Source: Clavelina lepadiformis
Taxonomy: Eukaryota; Chordata; Ascidiacea; Aplousobranchia; Clavelinidae
Length of the DNA stretch: 64,000 bases
NCBI RefSeq assembly: GCF_947623445.1
Contig: NC_135240.1
Span: 20,770,001-20,834,000 of the forward strand
Reading direction: 5' to 3'
Below are positions 35,750 through 47,401 of this stretch, piece by piece. The notes beneath the pieces were generated by a model. It worked only from the letters and a program-made list of their open reading frames with translations. It ran no database searches and had not been told where the DNA came from. The translations under genes and the position numbers were made by a program. Position 1 is the first letter of the stretch. Each line of letters opens with the position of its first letter.

Positions 35750-37778
35750 ATAAAGAACTTAGTTGCTGCAAGCCCCAACAACTTTGGAACGAATTATATT
35801 GCGCAACAATGGATACAAAGCTTCGTTCTTTTCAAATAAAACTTAACTTGAGGGCAATAGCTATAAATCAGGCGCTTTATGCATTTTGAATCTCTGAGAC
35901 TGAGCTTTGGGGGTTCTACGAAAATAGTGTTGAAACTTCGCTACATGTATTTGTACATTGGAAACAAACCCTTCTTTACGGGGAAAATGTTGTAAACTGA
36001 TTGGCTGAGCGCTTGAGATGGCCTCACAGCCTTTGAGTAAACAACCTACCTTTTGGTATTTCTGAGTGATCTGCTTTCTTAAACATGTGAACTGTTTACT
36101 TCTTATTGTCCGATTTACGATTTGTAAGGCCAAATATTCAAAATGTAAACCTTGTGTGCAGAGATGTTTGAACTGATGGTAAATTGTATTGAAATGTCTG
36201 AAAGAATAAAAGCGATTAGATTAGGCAAGAGGAAAGATCACCACAAGTGGGATGTTTGCTTACCTTGCCCGGTGTTTTGATAACGTCGGTATTGATTACT
36301 AATTTACCTTTCCATTTTGTACATATTTTTCTTTGCGCCTCTGTCTATGATGGTATTGTTGTTTTATGCCAATAAAAACATGTGAACGTTATGACGAATG
36401 TTTGATAATTATTTTCCAAAAAACCTTCGCATATTTAACAATTCAGAGTTCTCGTTAAGCTTACTAGACATAAAACATGCCTTGTTTATTTAACTCAGGC
36501 TTTGACCAACTAAAAGAATTGAGCATGTCCTTCAATACACAAAACACGTTACTTAGACTAAAGCATGTTATAGCAACCAAGTAAACGAAATAAATTAAGG
36601 AACAGAACCTAACTCTAGAAGAGCAACTAAAGCACTGTAACATGAGTTAAATGAAAGTAAAAGAGCTGAAAGTAGTAGAGGTCCAGGTTTAGGCCTATTG
36701 TGAAAACGTCTGTGCTGAATCGGCCTCACAGCGCTCCGTATATCTTCCATGCTTCAACGATCTAAATTGCTCTATTCGAAAACGATTCACTGACAACCCT
36801 TCATTTTTTGATAAACCCTTCCTCGAAACAAACCAATCAAGATGAGATTGGGTGCTTATATTCTTTGGATAATCTCAACAGCGAAGTAAGCCTGTGGCAA
36901 TCTGCTTTGAGCTCTGAAGTCAACAGCAAATGTTTGCAGGAGCATCTTTCGAGCGCTCAAGATTAACCAAGCGAGCGCAACACTATCCAAATCATTACGG
37001 AGTTACCCACACAGAGTCTTTTTCGTGCATGAAACGAGTCAAGACATGGTTACGCTCAGCGATGACTTTCGATTTCTCTGACCTCTCAGACTTGTGTGGA
37101 CTTCATTACCATCGTGAATGGATCAGTGAGGAGAAGATCAGTTGAGTTGTAGCGAGCCTAGCTGACGGGAAGCGACGAACTTACTTCTTTTAATCGTGGT
37201 GTTATTTGCTAATGGCGTTGTAAATATTTGTTATGCTTTAAATAAAAAAATTCTTTGGAAAAGTGGATTTTATATTGTTAAAAGCTAGCGACTTAACTTT
37301 TAAATTATTAAGTTAGTTTGCCAACTAAGCATTTTTTCGTTATTTTCTCGGATAAGCGGCGCCCCAAACAAAGTATCGTTAATCGCTTAAAGTGAAAATA
37401 TTGCCCCCACAGAAAGAATTTTGGGGCTGGCTACGCCACTGAGCATGAGGCATTATTTACAACACTAACAAAGCTCTTCAAAAATACATAAAGTTATCCT
37501 TTAAAAGCTCTTTGAGGTTGTAATACTTGTTGTTGTTCAGTCATTTTATTGGGTTTTGATATTATGCGGTAAGCTAGGCTAAGTTCAAAATGATGATTCT
37601 GTAGGAATGTAGGTGGTATGCACAGTGAATGATGCTGTAGAATTGGTGCGAGGCTACGACTTATTTTTGCATCATGAACATCATCAGGTGCAGGGTGCGA
37701 ATATCATAACGACGAGAGCACAGAACAGGACAAGTTAACGATTCGTTAAAAAGCAACTTAACTCATAACGAATAGCGG

Positions 37779-38286
37779 CAGTGGTGGTGAAATTATTCAC
37801 ATAAGTTACTTCATCAGAAGTATTGTTACTCCCGAAAAAAATCTTTTCTATTGCAAATAGAAGTATTGCTGTTCAAAACTATTCAAGTATGAAGTATAAC
37901 GTAGCCCATTTTAAACTACTCAAGTAAGTAGTTTGAGAAGTTGTTATCGATCTAAAGTGTGAGGTTGTGAAAACATAAATACCAAGAGTTTGCTGAAAGC
38001 AACACAACTGCGAAGAAATGCATAATGTTATGAAAGCTAAAAAGTTTCAAACATAGTTTTGTCCTTCGTCATAACATTGTTACGTGAAATACGCGAAAAT
38101 CAAAGTTGACTTTTGAAAACAGTGACTCCTTTTTACTTCAGCATTTGGTAACCTACTCAAATACGTTGCTTCAGACTAAAAACTACTTAAGTAAATGTAG
38201 AAGTACCCATGAACAAAATTACTTTTAAAAAGTGAGTAGTCGAAGTAGAAGAAATCTACTTAAGTAAAACTACTTCGTTACCACTG
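37779..38286. mobile_element. hAT-like MITE, family B copy 2
   Basis: It starts CAGTGGTGGTG and ends with ccactg (reverse complement CAGTGG). Flanks aatagcgg (37771-37778) and aatagtgg (38287-38294) match at 7 of 8. The body shares many blocks with 25923-26263, including the near-terminal aagtaaaactacttcgttac. Length 508 bp. Confidence 0.8.
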
Positions 38287-38673
38287 AATAGTGGATAGAA
38301 TAGAGATTATATTTATGAAGCACAGATAAAGGCCCCAGCTTCGAACCTGGTTTTATTGCATTTATTTTATTCATTGCATTCATAGAAATATTATATTTTA
38401 CAGTGCAAAAATAAGATGTTTGTTGGACCGCTATTTGTTCTTGAGAGCGAGAGCAATGGGTACACGTCGATCGAAATTGCGTTTTGACGTCGTTCCAGCA
38501 TGGCTAGTCTTCAAGGAAGATTGATATTATTATAGTGCATGCTTTCCGAATGCCGTAAAGTAGCGGTATTCCGCAGTCAGCCTAGTTTTTATTAATTCAC
38601 AGATGTTATTATCGACTAGGCCTATCAAGGCTTTCATCGTTTTTTTTGTTTTATCGAACTTCATCTCAAAGGG

Positions 38674-38859
38674 CCAGACTGGAAAATAGGGCAGGTTTCG
38701 ACAATAAAGCGTGCGTGAAAACACGCAAATTTTGGCGTGATAGCGTGCACCAAAGCCTCAATTTTTGTTTATCATAAATCTGTGTGAAGATAAAAAATCA
38801 AGGTGCACGTTATGACAGCATGAATGTCGTGTTTGAAGCTGCCACACTTTCCACTATGG
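38674..38859. mobile_element. Family A MITE copy 3
   Basis: The ends ccagactggaaaatagggcag and, in reverse complement, ccatagtggaaagtgtggcag match at 16 of 21. Flanks tcaaaggg (38666-38673) and tcaaaaga (38860-38867) match at 6 of 8. Length 186 bp, no coding content. Same family as 10805-10993 and 12057-12726. Confidence 0.75.
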
Positions 38860-40092
38860 TCAAAAGATAGGCTATAACTTTTCAAACAACAGTCTAAAAT
38901 TTCTAAAACGGTATTACTCACCTGTTCAACCCAGTGTTGCCAAAAAAAGACACTATCTTTTGCTCGATATCTGATAAACCGATATATCACATAACAAGCT
39001 TGGTAAACCAGCTAAAACCTGCTCAACTTAAAGCAATATCAATCATGACTTGATCATGTATCCCTAATGTATAATCACGTGAGGCCTTTATGCCATCACA
39101 ACCAAAATTTTCTGTTCTTTTTCATCCACTCACAGCAATAAGCACAGCTTACCAATGTGTAAAAAATGGTGGAAATGTAAGAGCGGCACAACGTTTTTGT
39201 TGTTGTGTACTGTAGTTGTAAATTCTATGTAGTGACTTGCAGTTCCAGTTTGTCCCCTAAACACATTATGCCTACGTTTATTTGAACTATAAGCATAAAA
39301 CGAATGTCTTAGTTTAGTGTGAGCAAGCGTTATTTGTCAAAGAAGCAATCAAAAATTAATTCAAGAACAAGGCAATTTCAAAATATATATTGTAGCTAAA
39401 ATATGCAAATATAGCTCATTGTGCAAAAAGGTTTAAAGGGAATCACTCTTTACTTGTTGATATGATTTTACGTAGTTATATTCAAAAGTAACTACATACG
39501 GGAAAAAAACATTTGACGTTATTGAATAAATTGTATGTTTGAAGCAAGTTTTTGTTTAAATTGTGTATTTAGATATTGAACTCGACAAAACTGAACAGCT
39601 TTTTTGCATCAGTTTTCCGATAATCTAATTGCCTAGCATTGACAGAAGGTTGGTTGGGTTATCTTTCTTTGGCAAAATAGGTATTTTTAAATTTTTTTTT
39701 TTGATATTGTTTTAAAGCTGATTAACAAACTTTCAAAGATCTCCAAGGTTTATTTTGCAATGTTTCTAATGCCACACTTTATGGTTGCGCTTCAGTTGTC
39801 AAACTTGTTGGTCAAACACTGAAGAAATTGAATGAATAAAGTCACAAATTTGTCTTGGTTAGACTGGATATTTCAAAGTTTTTTTACACAGTTAAAAGTT
39901 GCTTGCAACTCTCAAATTGAATCAATTGATTTAAACATTAAAAAGTTCTTTAATTTCTCATTTTTTGTAAATTATTTTTGGTCATATATTTATTCATTAT
40001 TTTATATCTGCGAATAAGTGTCGCATTTCTAACTTTCCTCATTCCGTGAATTAGTGTTGTGTTCTGACTGGCTAGTCTAGAATTGTTAAGTA

Positions 40093-41364
40093 CAGTCGAC
40101 TTTGCTTTATCCGGCCATTTTGGTCACAGCTGAACTTAATCGAATTAAGCAGAGATATGAGCTTGTTTGAATAAATGGAAGACTTGTGTTAAGGGGCTAA
40201 TATGTCTTTTTAACATATATACAGTAAAAGTGTGGATGGCTACCCAACACTTATGCAATGAAAATTTCTAGAAATGAAACCCTTAGAATGATTTATGTGC
40301 AATAAAAAGATTAAGCTAAAAAAAGCCTTAAGTGTAAAAGCCTTGTTTATTTCAAATTGAACTGAAAAATATGTAGCTTTGTGGAACAGAACAGGCAAAG
40401 AAGTTGGCTTCTCTAGTTTTTTATAATTCAGCTGCAAATTGCAATATAATTTTATTGCTACACCACAATTGCTCAAAATGCATGGATATCATAATCCGAA
40501 ATAAACGTAGTTTGTAATTATACAAAAGAATTATATGTGTGATTAATGATTGCAATTTTGGGCCAAATTTTAAAACCCGGGTTTCGGGTATGTGGCAGCA
40601 AATAACCGGGTAAACCAGTTTTTTTGGGTTTCGAATAAATGTGATTTTTTTTCTCTCAATAATGAACTCGATATGTACTATAAAAGACCGTGTGTTTTGG
40701 TTCAGTTTGTTTCGATAAAGCACACTTTTTCACTGATTTTCGTAATGAATGAGGTTCTATAATCAAGTTTCAAAGTTTGTTCGCCTGTCTATAATGGAAT
40801 AGAAATGAACTGCTTGAAGTTTTGGCGCTTGTATGCCTGTTTCTCCGCACTCCCACTTTGCGCTTATGTCATGCGCCGGCGTCCTTTGTCAAGGTGCTGC
40901 GTGTGCCTCTGTGTTAATATCCTGTCACACAAGCAAGGATTGAAAGTATGGACAACGAGCGAACATTAATTGCGTGTATGCGCAAAGTGCCAACGAGCGT
41001 GTGCGACGTAAGTGCAGAGTGAGAATGCGGGGGAACAGGCACAGAAGCCCCGAAGTTTTTTTCTTTCGCAACAATCGTATTGCGATGAATGACGAAGCAG
41101 TAAGCAAATAATGAACAGTATGAATAGCATTCAACAAATCGCACATTAAAACATTTTGTAATCTTTTCCTAAAAAACCTGGGTTTCCATTTTTTTACCAC
41201 CCGGGTATCGGGTTGAAAAAATAGCAAAAAAACAGGTTTTGGGTTCGGGTAAACCCGGGTTGCAAATACTATGTGTGATGTTTACTTTGATTCATTCTTG
41301 AGACCTTGCCCAAACAAAGTGCTTGTCTCGATTATCTGGTAACTGGATGAAGTGCAGTAAACTG
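40093..41364. mobile_element. pogo/Tigger-like element carrying a nested hAT element
   Basis: It starts CAGTCGACTTTGCTTTATCC and ends, in reverse complement, CAGTTTACTGCACTTCATCC (14 of 20). TA dinucleotides flank both ends (40091-40092 and 41365-41366). The CAGT...TTATCCGG start is the Tigger/pogo type. Removing the nested element (40544-41271) leaves about 540 bp, so this is a non-autonomous copy. Confidence 0.7.
40544..41271. mobile_element. hAT-like element nested in the pogo-like element
   Basis: It starts TAATGATTGCAA and ends, in reverse complement, TAGTATTTGCAA (9 of 12). Perfect 8-bp duplications tgtgtgat lie at 40536-40543 and 41272-41279. Subterminal aacccgggtttcggg-type blocks occur in inverted orientation at both ends. 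The 728-bp interior has open stretches on the minus strand (up to 100 codons) without a recognisable transposase motif. Confidence 0.75.
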
Positions 41365-41550
41365 TATTCTTTATTGTATGCTTATGTAACATCTCTATAG
41401 ACACTAAGTAGCATCACTACCACACTTAATGGCACTTTTATTGTACATTAACATGTTGACTTGCCTTAGGTCATTCTGTTGTAATCTTTTTGACTTGTTT
41501 CGCTTTAGATTAATCTGTACTGTATAAACATCATCCATACTAATTCCACA

Positions 41551-42081
41551 ATGGAAGGTGTCTTGGAACCATCACTTTATACAGTAAAGGCTATACTAAT
41601 TTTGGATAATGATGGAGAAAGGCTTTTAGCCAAATATTATGATGATACATACCCTACCGTACGTGAACAGAAAGCCTTTGAAAAGAACTTATTCAACAAA
41701 ACTCATAAATCAGATTCTGAGATTGCTTTGCTGGAAGGTTTGACAGTTGTTTATAAAGGAAATGTGGATTTGTTTTTCTACGTCATTGGAAGTGCTCATG
41801 AAAATGAACTCATGTTGATGTCTGTGCTAACGTGCGTCTATGATTCCGTTAATCTTCTTCTTCGGAAGAATGTTGAGAAGCGAATTTTGCTTCGAAATAT
41901 CGACAGTGTCTTCCTTATTATTGATGAAATTGTTGACGGTGGAGTTATCATGCAAGTTGATGGATGCAACGTGCTAGATCAAATAGCAACAAGAGGTGAT
42001 GACATACCATTGACAGAGCAAACCATATCCCAAGTTCTGCAGTCAGCTAAAGATCAAATCAAATGGTCCTTGTTGAAATAA
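41551..42081 (+). CDS. COPZ1: Coatomer subunit zeta-1
   Basis: One intronless 176-codon frame, nearly the same length as vertebrate COPZ1 (177). Zeta-COP is the small longin-like subunit of the COPI coat, pairs with gamma-COP and works in Golgi-to-ER and intra-Golgi retrograde transport. The protein aligns end to end: [109 protein letters not shown]. The start ATG matches the vertebrate N-terminus within two residues. A candidate splice acceptor (tttcgctttag at about 41498-41508) precedes the ATG by about 43 bp and could be for a 5' UTR intron or a spliced leader. Vertebrate COPZ1 has many introns; this copy has none yet is fully intact. Confidence 0.97.
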   Translation: MEGVLEPSLYTVKAILILDNDGERLLAKYYDDTYPTVREQKAFEKNLFNKTHKSDSEIALLEGLTVVYKGNVDLFFYVIGSAHENELMLMSVLTCVYDSVNLLLRKNVEKRILLRNIDSVFLIIDEIVDGGVIMQVDGCNVLDQIATRGDDIPLTEQTISQVLQSAKDQIKWSLLK

Positions 42082-42270
42082 AATGCTGATAAACTAATGA
42101 ACTTGGTTTATATTATCTGCTGTGCATAGTGTTTTGCATCTACAGATGGTTTCAGGTTAACTTACATATTTTATATAATGTTGCGTTGGTGCCTGTGTGA
42201 AACTTTTCCAGATAATATTTTAGTGGAAAATTTTAGAGGTATTTGCTCGTTTTATTATGGAAACAGAAAA

Positions 42271-42276
42271 AATAAA
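42271..42276 (+). terminator. Polyadenylation signal of COPZ1
   Basis: AATAAA 190 bp after the COPZ1 stop codon, before the METTL22 start. The 606-bp COPZ1-METTL22 spacer holds nothing else I recognise. Confidence 0.5.
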
Positions 42277-42687
42277 CTGTTGCTGCAGTTGTAAATATGG
42301 TCATCAACAACTAAAATTGGGAACTTAAATATGATCTCTGTTTCATCATATCCTGTTGCACCTATTCTGCGTTATGTATATTGTGCAATACTTTTATCCA
42401 CTTGGGTTCCTACTACATATCACTACTAGATAGGAATACTGGATTGTGTTGTAAATTGAAAAATGTGTCTGGATAAAATTTATTGTTGTCACAAAATCTG
42501 AAATTTTGCTTTGAAGTTAATTTCTGTTCTATAGTGGCTTGTTATATTTGCCGTAAAAGCTCACTTTGATGTTTAGCTAATTGAAAATATCATAATGTCT
42601 ATTCAAGTATCAATGTGAAAAACTGATATACAGTATATCATAAGGTTAGATTTATAGTAATAAAGGATAAGAACTTATATACCAATA

Positions 42688-43560
42688 ATGTATGATGATC
42701 TGGTTTTATCAGACGTCCATATGAACAAAGCGGCACAGGACTCAAATGACATTCAATTCACTCGATTTAAATTTTCTACAAAACGTAATGAAACTTGGGA
42801 CATTCAGACGAAGGCTACATATGTAGAAGAGAACATTATTTATGATGAAGACGGGGACTTGGTCATAAAAAACAAAAAGAAAAATGATGACTGTGATGTA
42901 ATTGGAATCTACCACAGAATGTCAACTTCACTCGACCTGGTTGGTTTGCAGCTGTGGCGAGGTTCATTGTTAATGTGCGACTATGCCATACACAATGCAG
43001 AAATGTTTAGGGACAAGAATATTCTTGAACTAGGTGCGGGAGTTGGGTTAACTGGGATCTTGTTGGGGCAATATGCAGCTAGTATTCTTTGCACTGACTT
43101 TAATGATGGAGTTATTGAAATGTGTAAGAAGAACATGCAAAACAATCGTCGCTTTTTTAACAGTAATTCTAGCTTTTCATGTCAAAAACTGGACTGGTTT
43201 AAATGGCATAAAGAGGAATTGCAAGCTTTGTGCCCTAATGGAACTGACATAATAATTGCGTGTGATTGTATTTACAGTGACTCTTTGACAGATGCCTTGT
43301 TCAAAACTATTTATTGTCTTTTAAAGCACTGCAGCTCAATGGGAAAAATGGAAGCGTATTTACCACTTGAAAAACGATTAAATTTCACCCTCGATGATCT
43401 TGAAGTTACTTGTCATGAATACGATTACTTCAGAAAATGCCTTGATGCCTTGGCAGCAAAAAATTTGAATGTCGAAATTGTTGAAATTGATTGCCTTCCA
43501 CAATATTTTGAATATGACAGAGTAAAACAACTGGAGTTATGGCGAATAAAATGCATTTAG
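42688..43560 (+). CDS. METTL22: Protein-lysine methyltransferase METTL22
   Basis: One intronless frame of 290 codons (human METTL22 404). It is a class I SAM-dependent methyltransferase; the vertebrate enzyme methylates a lysine of KIN17. Short N-terminal matches to the vertebrate protein remain (LVLSDVHMNK, EDGDLVIKN). The core has LDLVGLQLWRGSLLMCDYAI, the SAM-binding motif ILELGAGVGLTGILLG, CTDFNDGVIEMCKKN (acidic residue after strand 2), the motif DIIIACDCIYSDSLTDALFKT, and the post-domain EKRLNFTLDDLEVTCHEYDY typical of METTL22. The C-terminus FEYDRVKQLELWRIK matches too. The shorter length comes from a short linker between the N-terminal motif and the core, not from truncation. Transcribed in the same direction as COPZ1. 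Confidence 0.93.
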   Translation: MYDDLVLSDVHMNKAAQDSNDIQFTRFKFSTKRNETWDIQTKATYVEENIIYDEDGDLVIKNKKKNDDCDVIGIYHRMSTSLDLVGLQLWRGSLLMCDYAIHNAEMFRDKNILELGAGVGLTGILLGQYAASILCTDFNDGVIEMCKKNMQNNRRFFNSNSSFSCQKLDWFKWHKEELQALCPNGTDIIIACDCIYSDSLTDALFKTIYCLLKHCSSMGKMEAYLPLEKRLNFTLDDLEVTCHEYDYFRKCLDALAAKNLNVEIVEIDCLPQYFEYDRVKQLELWRIKCI

Positions 43561-43758
43561 TTCTTGCAATTTGCCGGTTTTGGCATGTTTTTGGAATTTC
43601 TATTTGCAGCATAAAGTGACCTTTTGTAGACTTCCGTTTGAATTCGTTTCTCCACCCCTTTCAAAGTTTTCAAATCCATTGGCTGTTTAAAATGTTTCAG
43701 GAAAGATAAGCTAAAACGAACTGTCACTTTCTGCTCTGATGTTCCACAGTACCGGTAG

Positions 43759-43764
43759 AATAAA
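43759..43764 (+). terminator. Polyadenylation signal of METTL22
   Basis: AATAAA about 200 bp after the METTL22 stop codon. Confidence 0.5.
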
Positions 43765-46700
43765 TACGTGAGAATTTGTATCAAAACGCACTTTGTGCGA
43801 TGCGATTACCCTTCCACCCCCCATATTGGGTTGAGTTCACTTTTGAATTTTGCTTGTATTTAGCATTTGTTAACTTCAACTTTTGTTTTACCATGTATGC
43901 CCCAGTTACAATCGTTTACATTATTTAAAATTAAATGAAGAATAGGAAGAATCACGGTTATCTAAAAAGGGGACAAACAGCCAAAACGAAAATAAAAAAC
44001 GTATTTGGAAAAAAAAGGGTCATCCCCAAAGTGGAAAACATGTTGTCAACAAATGATGTCAAAGCTATGGGTGTGTAGTCTCCTCAGTTTAGTTTTTTCT
44101 TGAAGCCAGATACGCTTGGTATGCCTTACGGCAGCATTTGGTGCAACATTGCATTAAGTTTTGTCAGACCCTTTAATCGCAAAAATCAATTCTTAAAAGG
44201 TTGAAAGCTGACATTACAATGGTTATGACAATACGATAAAACTAACAACTTCATATTTACAGTGTACGGATAGGCTATAACAACAACGTTTAATATAGGG
44301 GAATGTTGAAACATTCCACAGTGAAAAAGCTTTTAGATTAAAAATTTCCTTGCATAACACTTTCGCGTGTATGCAGTAGAGCGCAGGAATGCGACTTATT
44401 GCCGCTTTTGGCTTTCACAAAAACTTTAATCGAAATATTATTTTAACAAATAAGATTTGCAAATTTAGATTTATGGATCAGCCCAACAACGCAACTACAC
44501 TAATAAAAAGTTCATGCTGAAAATGTTTAAGTTATATTACAAAAACAAGCTCAACTAACATCAGAAAATTCTAGCTTAGGCCTATGTTAATTTTATAAAC
44601 TGGTGAAAGAATTATGAGAAATTGTTTGTACTTGCAGACTTTTCTATCCGAGTCGACACTCTTTGAAGCCAGTTCACTTCACTCCTAAACCAGAGGGAAG
44701 CGTTCCTGTAGTGTATAATAAAGGCTTATGGCTATAATATCACACTTTTAAGCCCTACTCTACTTACGCACATCGCAATGTTCTTGCATTAAGTTAATCA
44801 GAAAGTTTTAATCTACATTGTATGCTGCATTGTCTGTTTTTAGTAGTCAAAAATTAGCAAAAAAGAATAAAAGAGTTTTGGCATTCAAGGCCAGGCCCTT
44901 TCAACTGAGAGCGATTAGCCTTTCTAGGTTTTCTGTCACGATTTCATAGAAGAAATTGGTAGGTTGTATACCGCCATGACCTCCAGACAGCCTGTGCCGA
45001 CTTCTGAGCTTGTACAACCAAACACGCACTGGTTCAAAATTTGTGGGCCTCCATCTGGGAGAGGCAAATGTAAAATCAAATTGACCTTAAATCAATGAAA
45101 AGTTGTCTGTATGTACTGTATAACAATCAAAACATTTTATGTAACGGAGCACTTTTTGAACATGTATTGCAAACTTACCACTATTTATGACGGAATTGGC
45201 GGCAATCACCTTACAACATCATTATGTGAAATCAAAATACCTCTTTACGGGCTATCGCTAACGCGCATGGGTTGGAATGGAATATAATACGACTCTGCTA
45301 ATAGTACATGTTGCATAGTGTTACATGTTGCATAGTTTTATTATGCTTATTTATCACTGTTAAAAGCAAATTCTGGAGATCTCCAAGACGCTGTTGCATT
45401 TTCAAAGTCGGCCATGTAAACATACCTACAGATTGTCGTGATATGAGCTGTATAGTTACTTTGAATAACATTGCTTGAGATTTTGCAAACACACATAGCA
45501 AACTTATATCACCATCTGTGTAACCAGTGATTAACCACTTACCAATGTGTGCGACTTAGCATCAGGTTTAGAAGAAAAGGCTATAAGCATTGACACATTT
45601 TTGTGCATCACCATTTATAATTACCCAATAAAGTTGGGACAAATGATTTACTGAATCTACTATATGCATAGGCTACTAAGCTTACATAGTGAGTGCAACA
45701 ACGGTATTAAAATTTGCCACGTCCAACCTATAATTATAGGATATGGTTTACCGACTGTAACCACGTGATGATGACGACTTCTTCAATAAATAATTGAGAA
45801 ACCACGCCAACAAATGGTGTTGTGACCGTTACGTCACGAGTCATAGGTTGTTTTGTAAATGCTGAAATTTTATTTTGGAATCTTGCAATTCAGATGTTGA
45901 CCAATTTTAAATTCTCCTTAATGACGTTAAGATAAATTACCTCGTTTGAACTGGTGTGCCATGTTAATACTGTTGTAATGTTTGCAATCTCTTCTTTACC
46001 TTTTTACTCTTTCACTTGTTACTACTGCGCAATGTAACATTCAATAAGCTTCGCCCAATAGTGTAAGCCTTTGTGTCTAATAATAAAAATTGGAACTTTA
46101 TCATTTAGTAATATATATAGACAGAATTAAGCAACTAAACGGCATAGTCACGCCGTTTGAGGAATGGGAACTCATACCATCCAGTCACAAGTAAAACAAG
46201 TTATCAACCATCAATCGTCCTCGCTCATATAGTAACAATAACCGCCAGTGAAGCCGGTCTTTATGGCGAATATGGTTGTTGTGTAATACTTCATACAAGT
46301 AATACTACAATCGTTCATATTTGTCATAGTGTAAGCACGTGACAATCGTGACATAAATCTCACAAAAGAACGATTACGTGAAGCATGCCTCTGGGCCGGC
46401 AAAGTAGAGCAATCCTTTTGAAAGGCACAATCGTTTCCTCTTGTTTTGCCTACTGCAATGCGATTACTAACTGCATGTTATGTTACAGTAGAAGTCCAGG
46501 GTAGATGTTAAAGGGAGCATGTGAGGTGCAGTGGATCATCCGTAGCTGTAACGTAAATAAATACAAAATAACAATTGATTAAATTAGGAGTGAATCCGTT
46601 TTCAAACATAGGCAGAGTGCAGACGGGCAAATTGGCTATATGCAGGCAAATATAGTGCAAACAGCATCGACTACACATTCTTGGATTCATTCAACATTCA

Positions 46701-47401
46701 GCAGCCACAGCATATAGCCGGGTTTTAGCCTCGTCAGCCGTGTGGTTAGAATGCTGGGCTTGCAATAATGCGGCCCGTATTTCATACTCAGTGGCATTAC
46801 CGTTGCAATGCCCTTGGCAGTGGTTTTTAAGGTGTTTTGAGAGAGCAGAAGAATAACGGTTTCTTAAATTAGATACTAAAATTAGAAGTTAGTCTTAAAA
46901 AGTTGTGAAATTTTCTTAGCGTTCATCAAAGTCAAACCGTAAAAAACATTTCCCTTGGGCAAGACGTTAACGACGCTAGCTTCTGTTCAGTGATCCTGCA
47001 GAAACAAGAACATTATGATAAACAGTTACAAATTCGGGCAATGCGATTCAAAACAATAAAAAAAAACAAATAAAAAATATTTGTATTAATCGGAAATGCA
47101 CAACGGCGAATTCGGTAACATGGGCTCAATCGATGAGGAATTAATGCCGAGTTTAGGTCGCGTAATGACTTAACCTCAGTCAGTCCGAAGATATATAAAG
47201 GTTGTGATACCATATGAATTAATTTTATTCTTTCTTAGAACTAAAACGTTTCCACACATTGTAATTAACTTGAGGTGTATCAGACGAAGTACATTTTAAA
47301 GCTTATATTTAGAGATTAGAAACTGATAGTGAACGTTAAATAAAACAAAGTGGAAGTCATAAATAAATAGCCGATCTCCGCTTTTTCATCGCTCTTGAGT
47401 G
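43765..47401. other. Gene-free stretch between METTL22 and SLC38A9
   Basis: No coding exon recognised on either strand. It holds a weak tRNA-like sequence at 46735-46800 and otherwise AT-rich unique-looking DNA. The SLC38A9 promoter should lie at the right end. Confidence 0.5.
46735..46800 (+). repeat. Possible tRNA-derived SINE head
   Basis: gccgtgtggttagaatgctggg resembles a Pol III A box within a D-arm, followed by gcttgcaataatgcggccc (anticodon-arm-like) and a degenerate B box (gtatttcatactc in place of GGTTCGANNCC). Only the arrangement supports it; stems are incomplete. Confidence 0.3.

Larger units (their letters stand above)
34993..41550. other. Repeat-rich region between RDH and COPZ1
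   Basis: It contains an AT-rich tatacactata stretch (35220-35290), a LINE C-terminal fragment, family B copy 2, family A copy 3 and a pogo-like element with a nested hAT element, each listed separately. Between 35750 and 37778 and between 38868 and 40092 I see no coding exon and no repeat with clear ends. Confidence 0.5.

Noticed and set aside
36930..37145. 71-codon plus-strand frame
   Set aside because: No domain or splice context; surrounding sequence looks non-coding.
38325..38350. tRNA T-arm-like sequence on the minus strand (ggttcgaagct)
   Set aside because: No A box, acceptor or anticodon arm lies at the right distance; chance match.
40914..41227. 76- and 100-codon minus-strand frames inside the nested hAT element
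   Set aside because: They have no transposase motif; the two overlap in different frames and are likely chance openings.
41551..43560. COPZ1-METTL22 operon
   Set aside because: The genes are collinear, but 606 bp separate them and COPZ1 has its own AATAAA; tunicate-type operons usually have almost no spacer.
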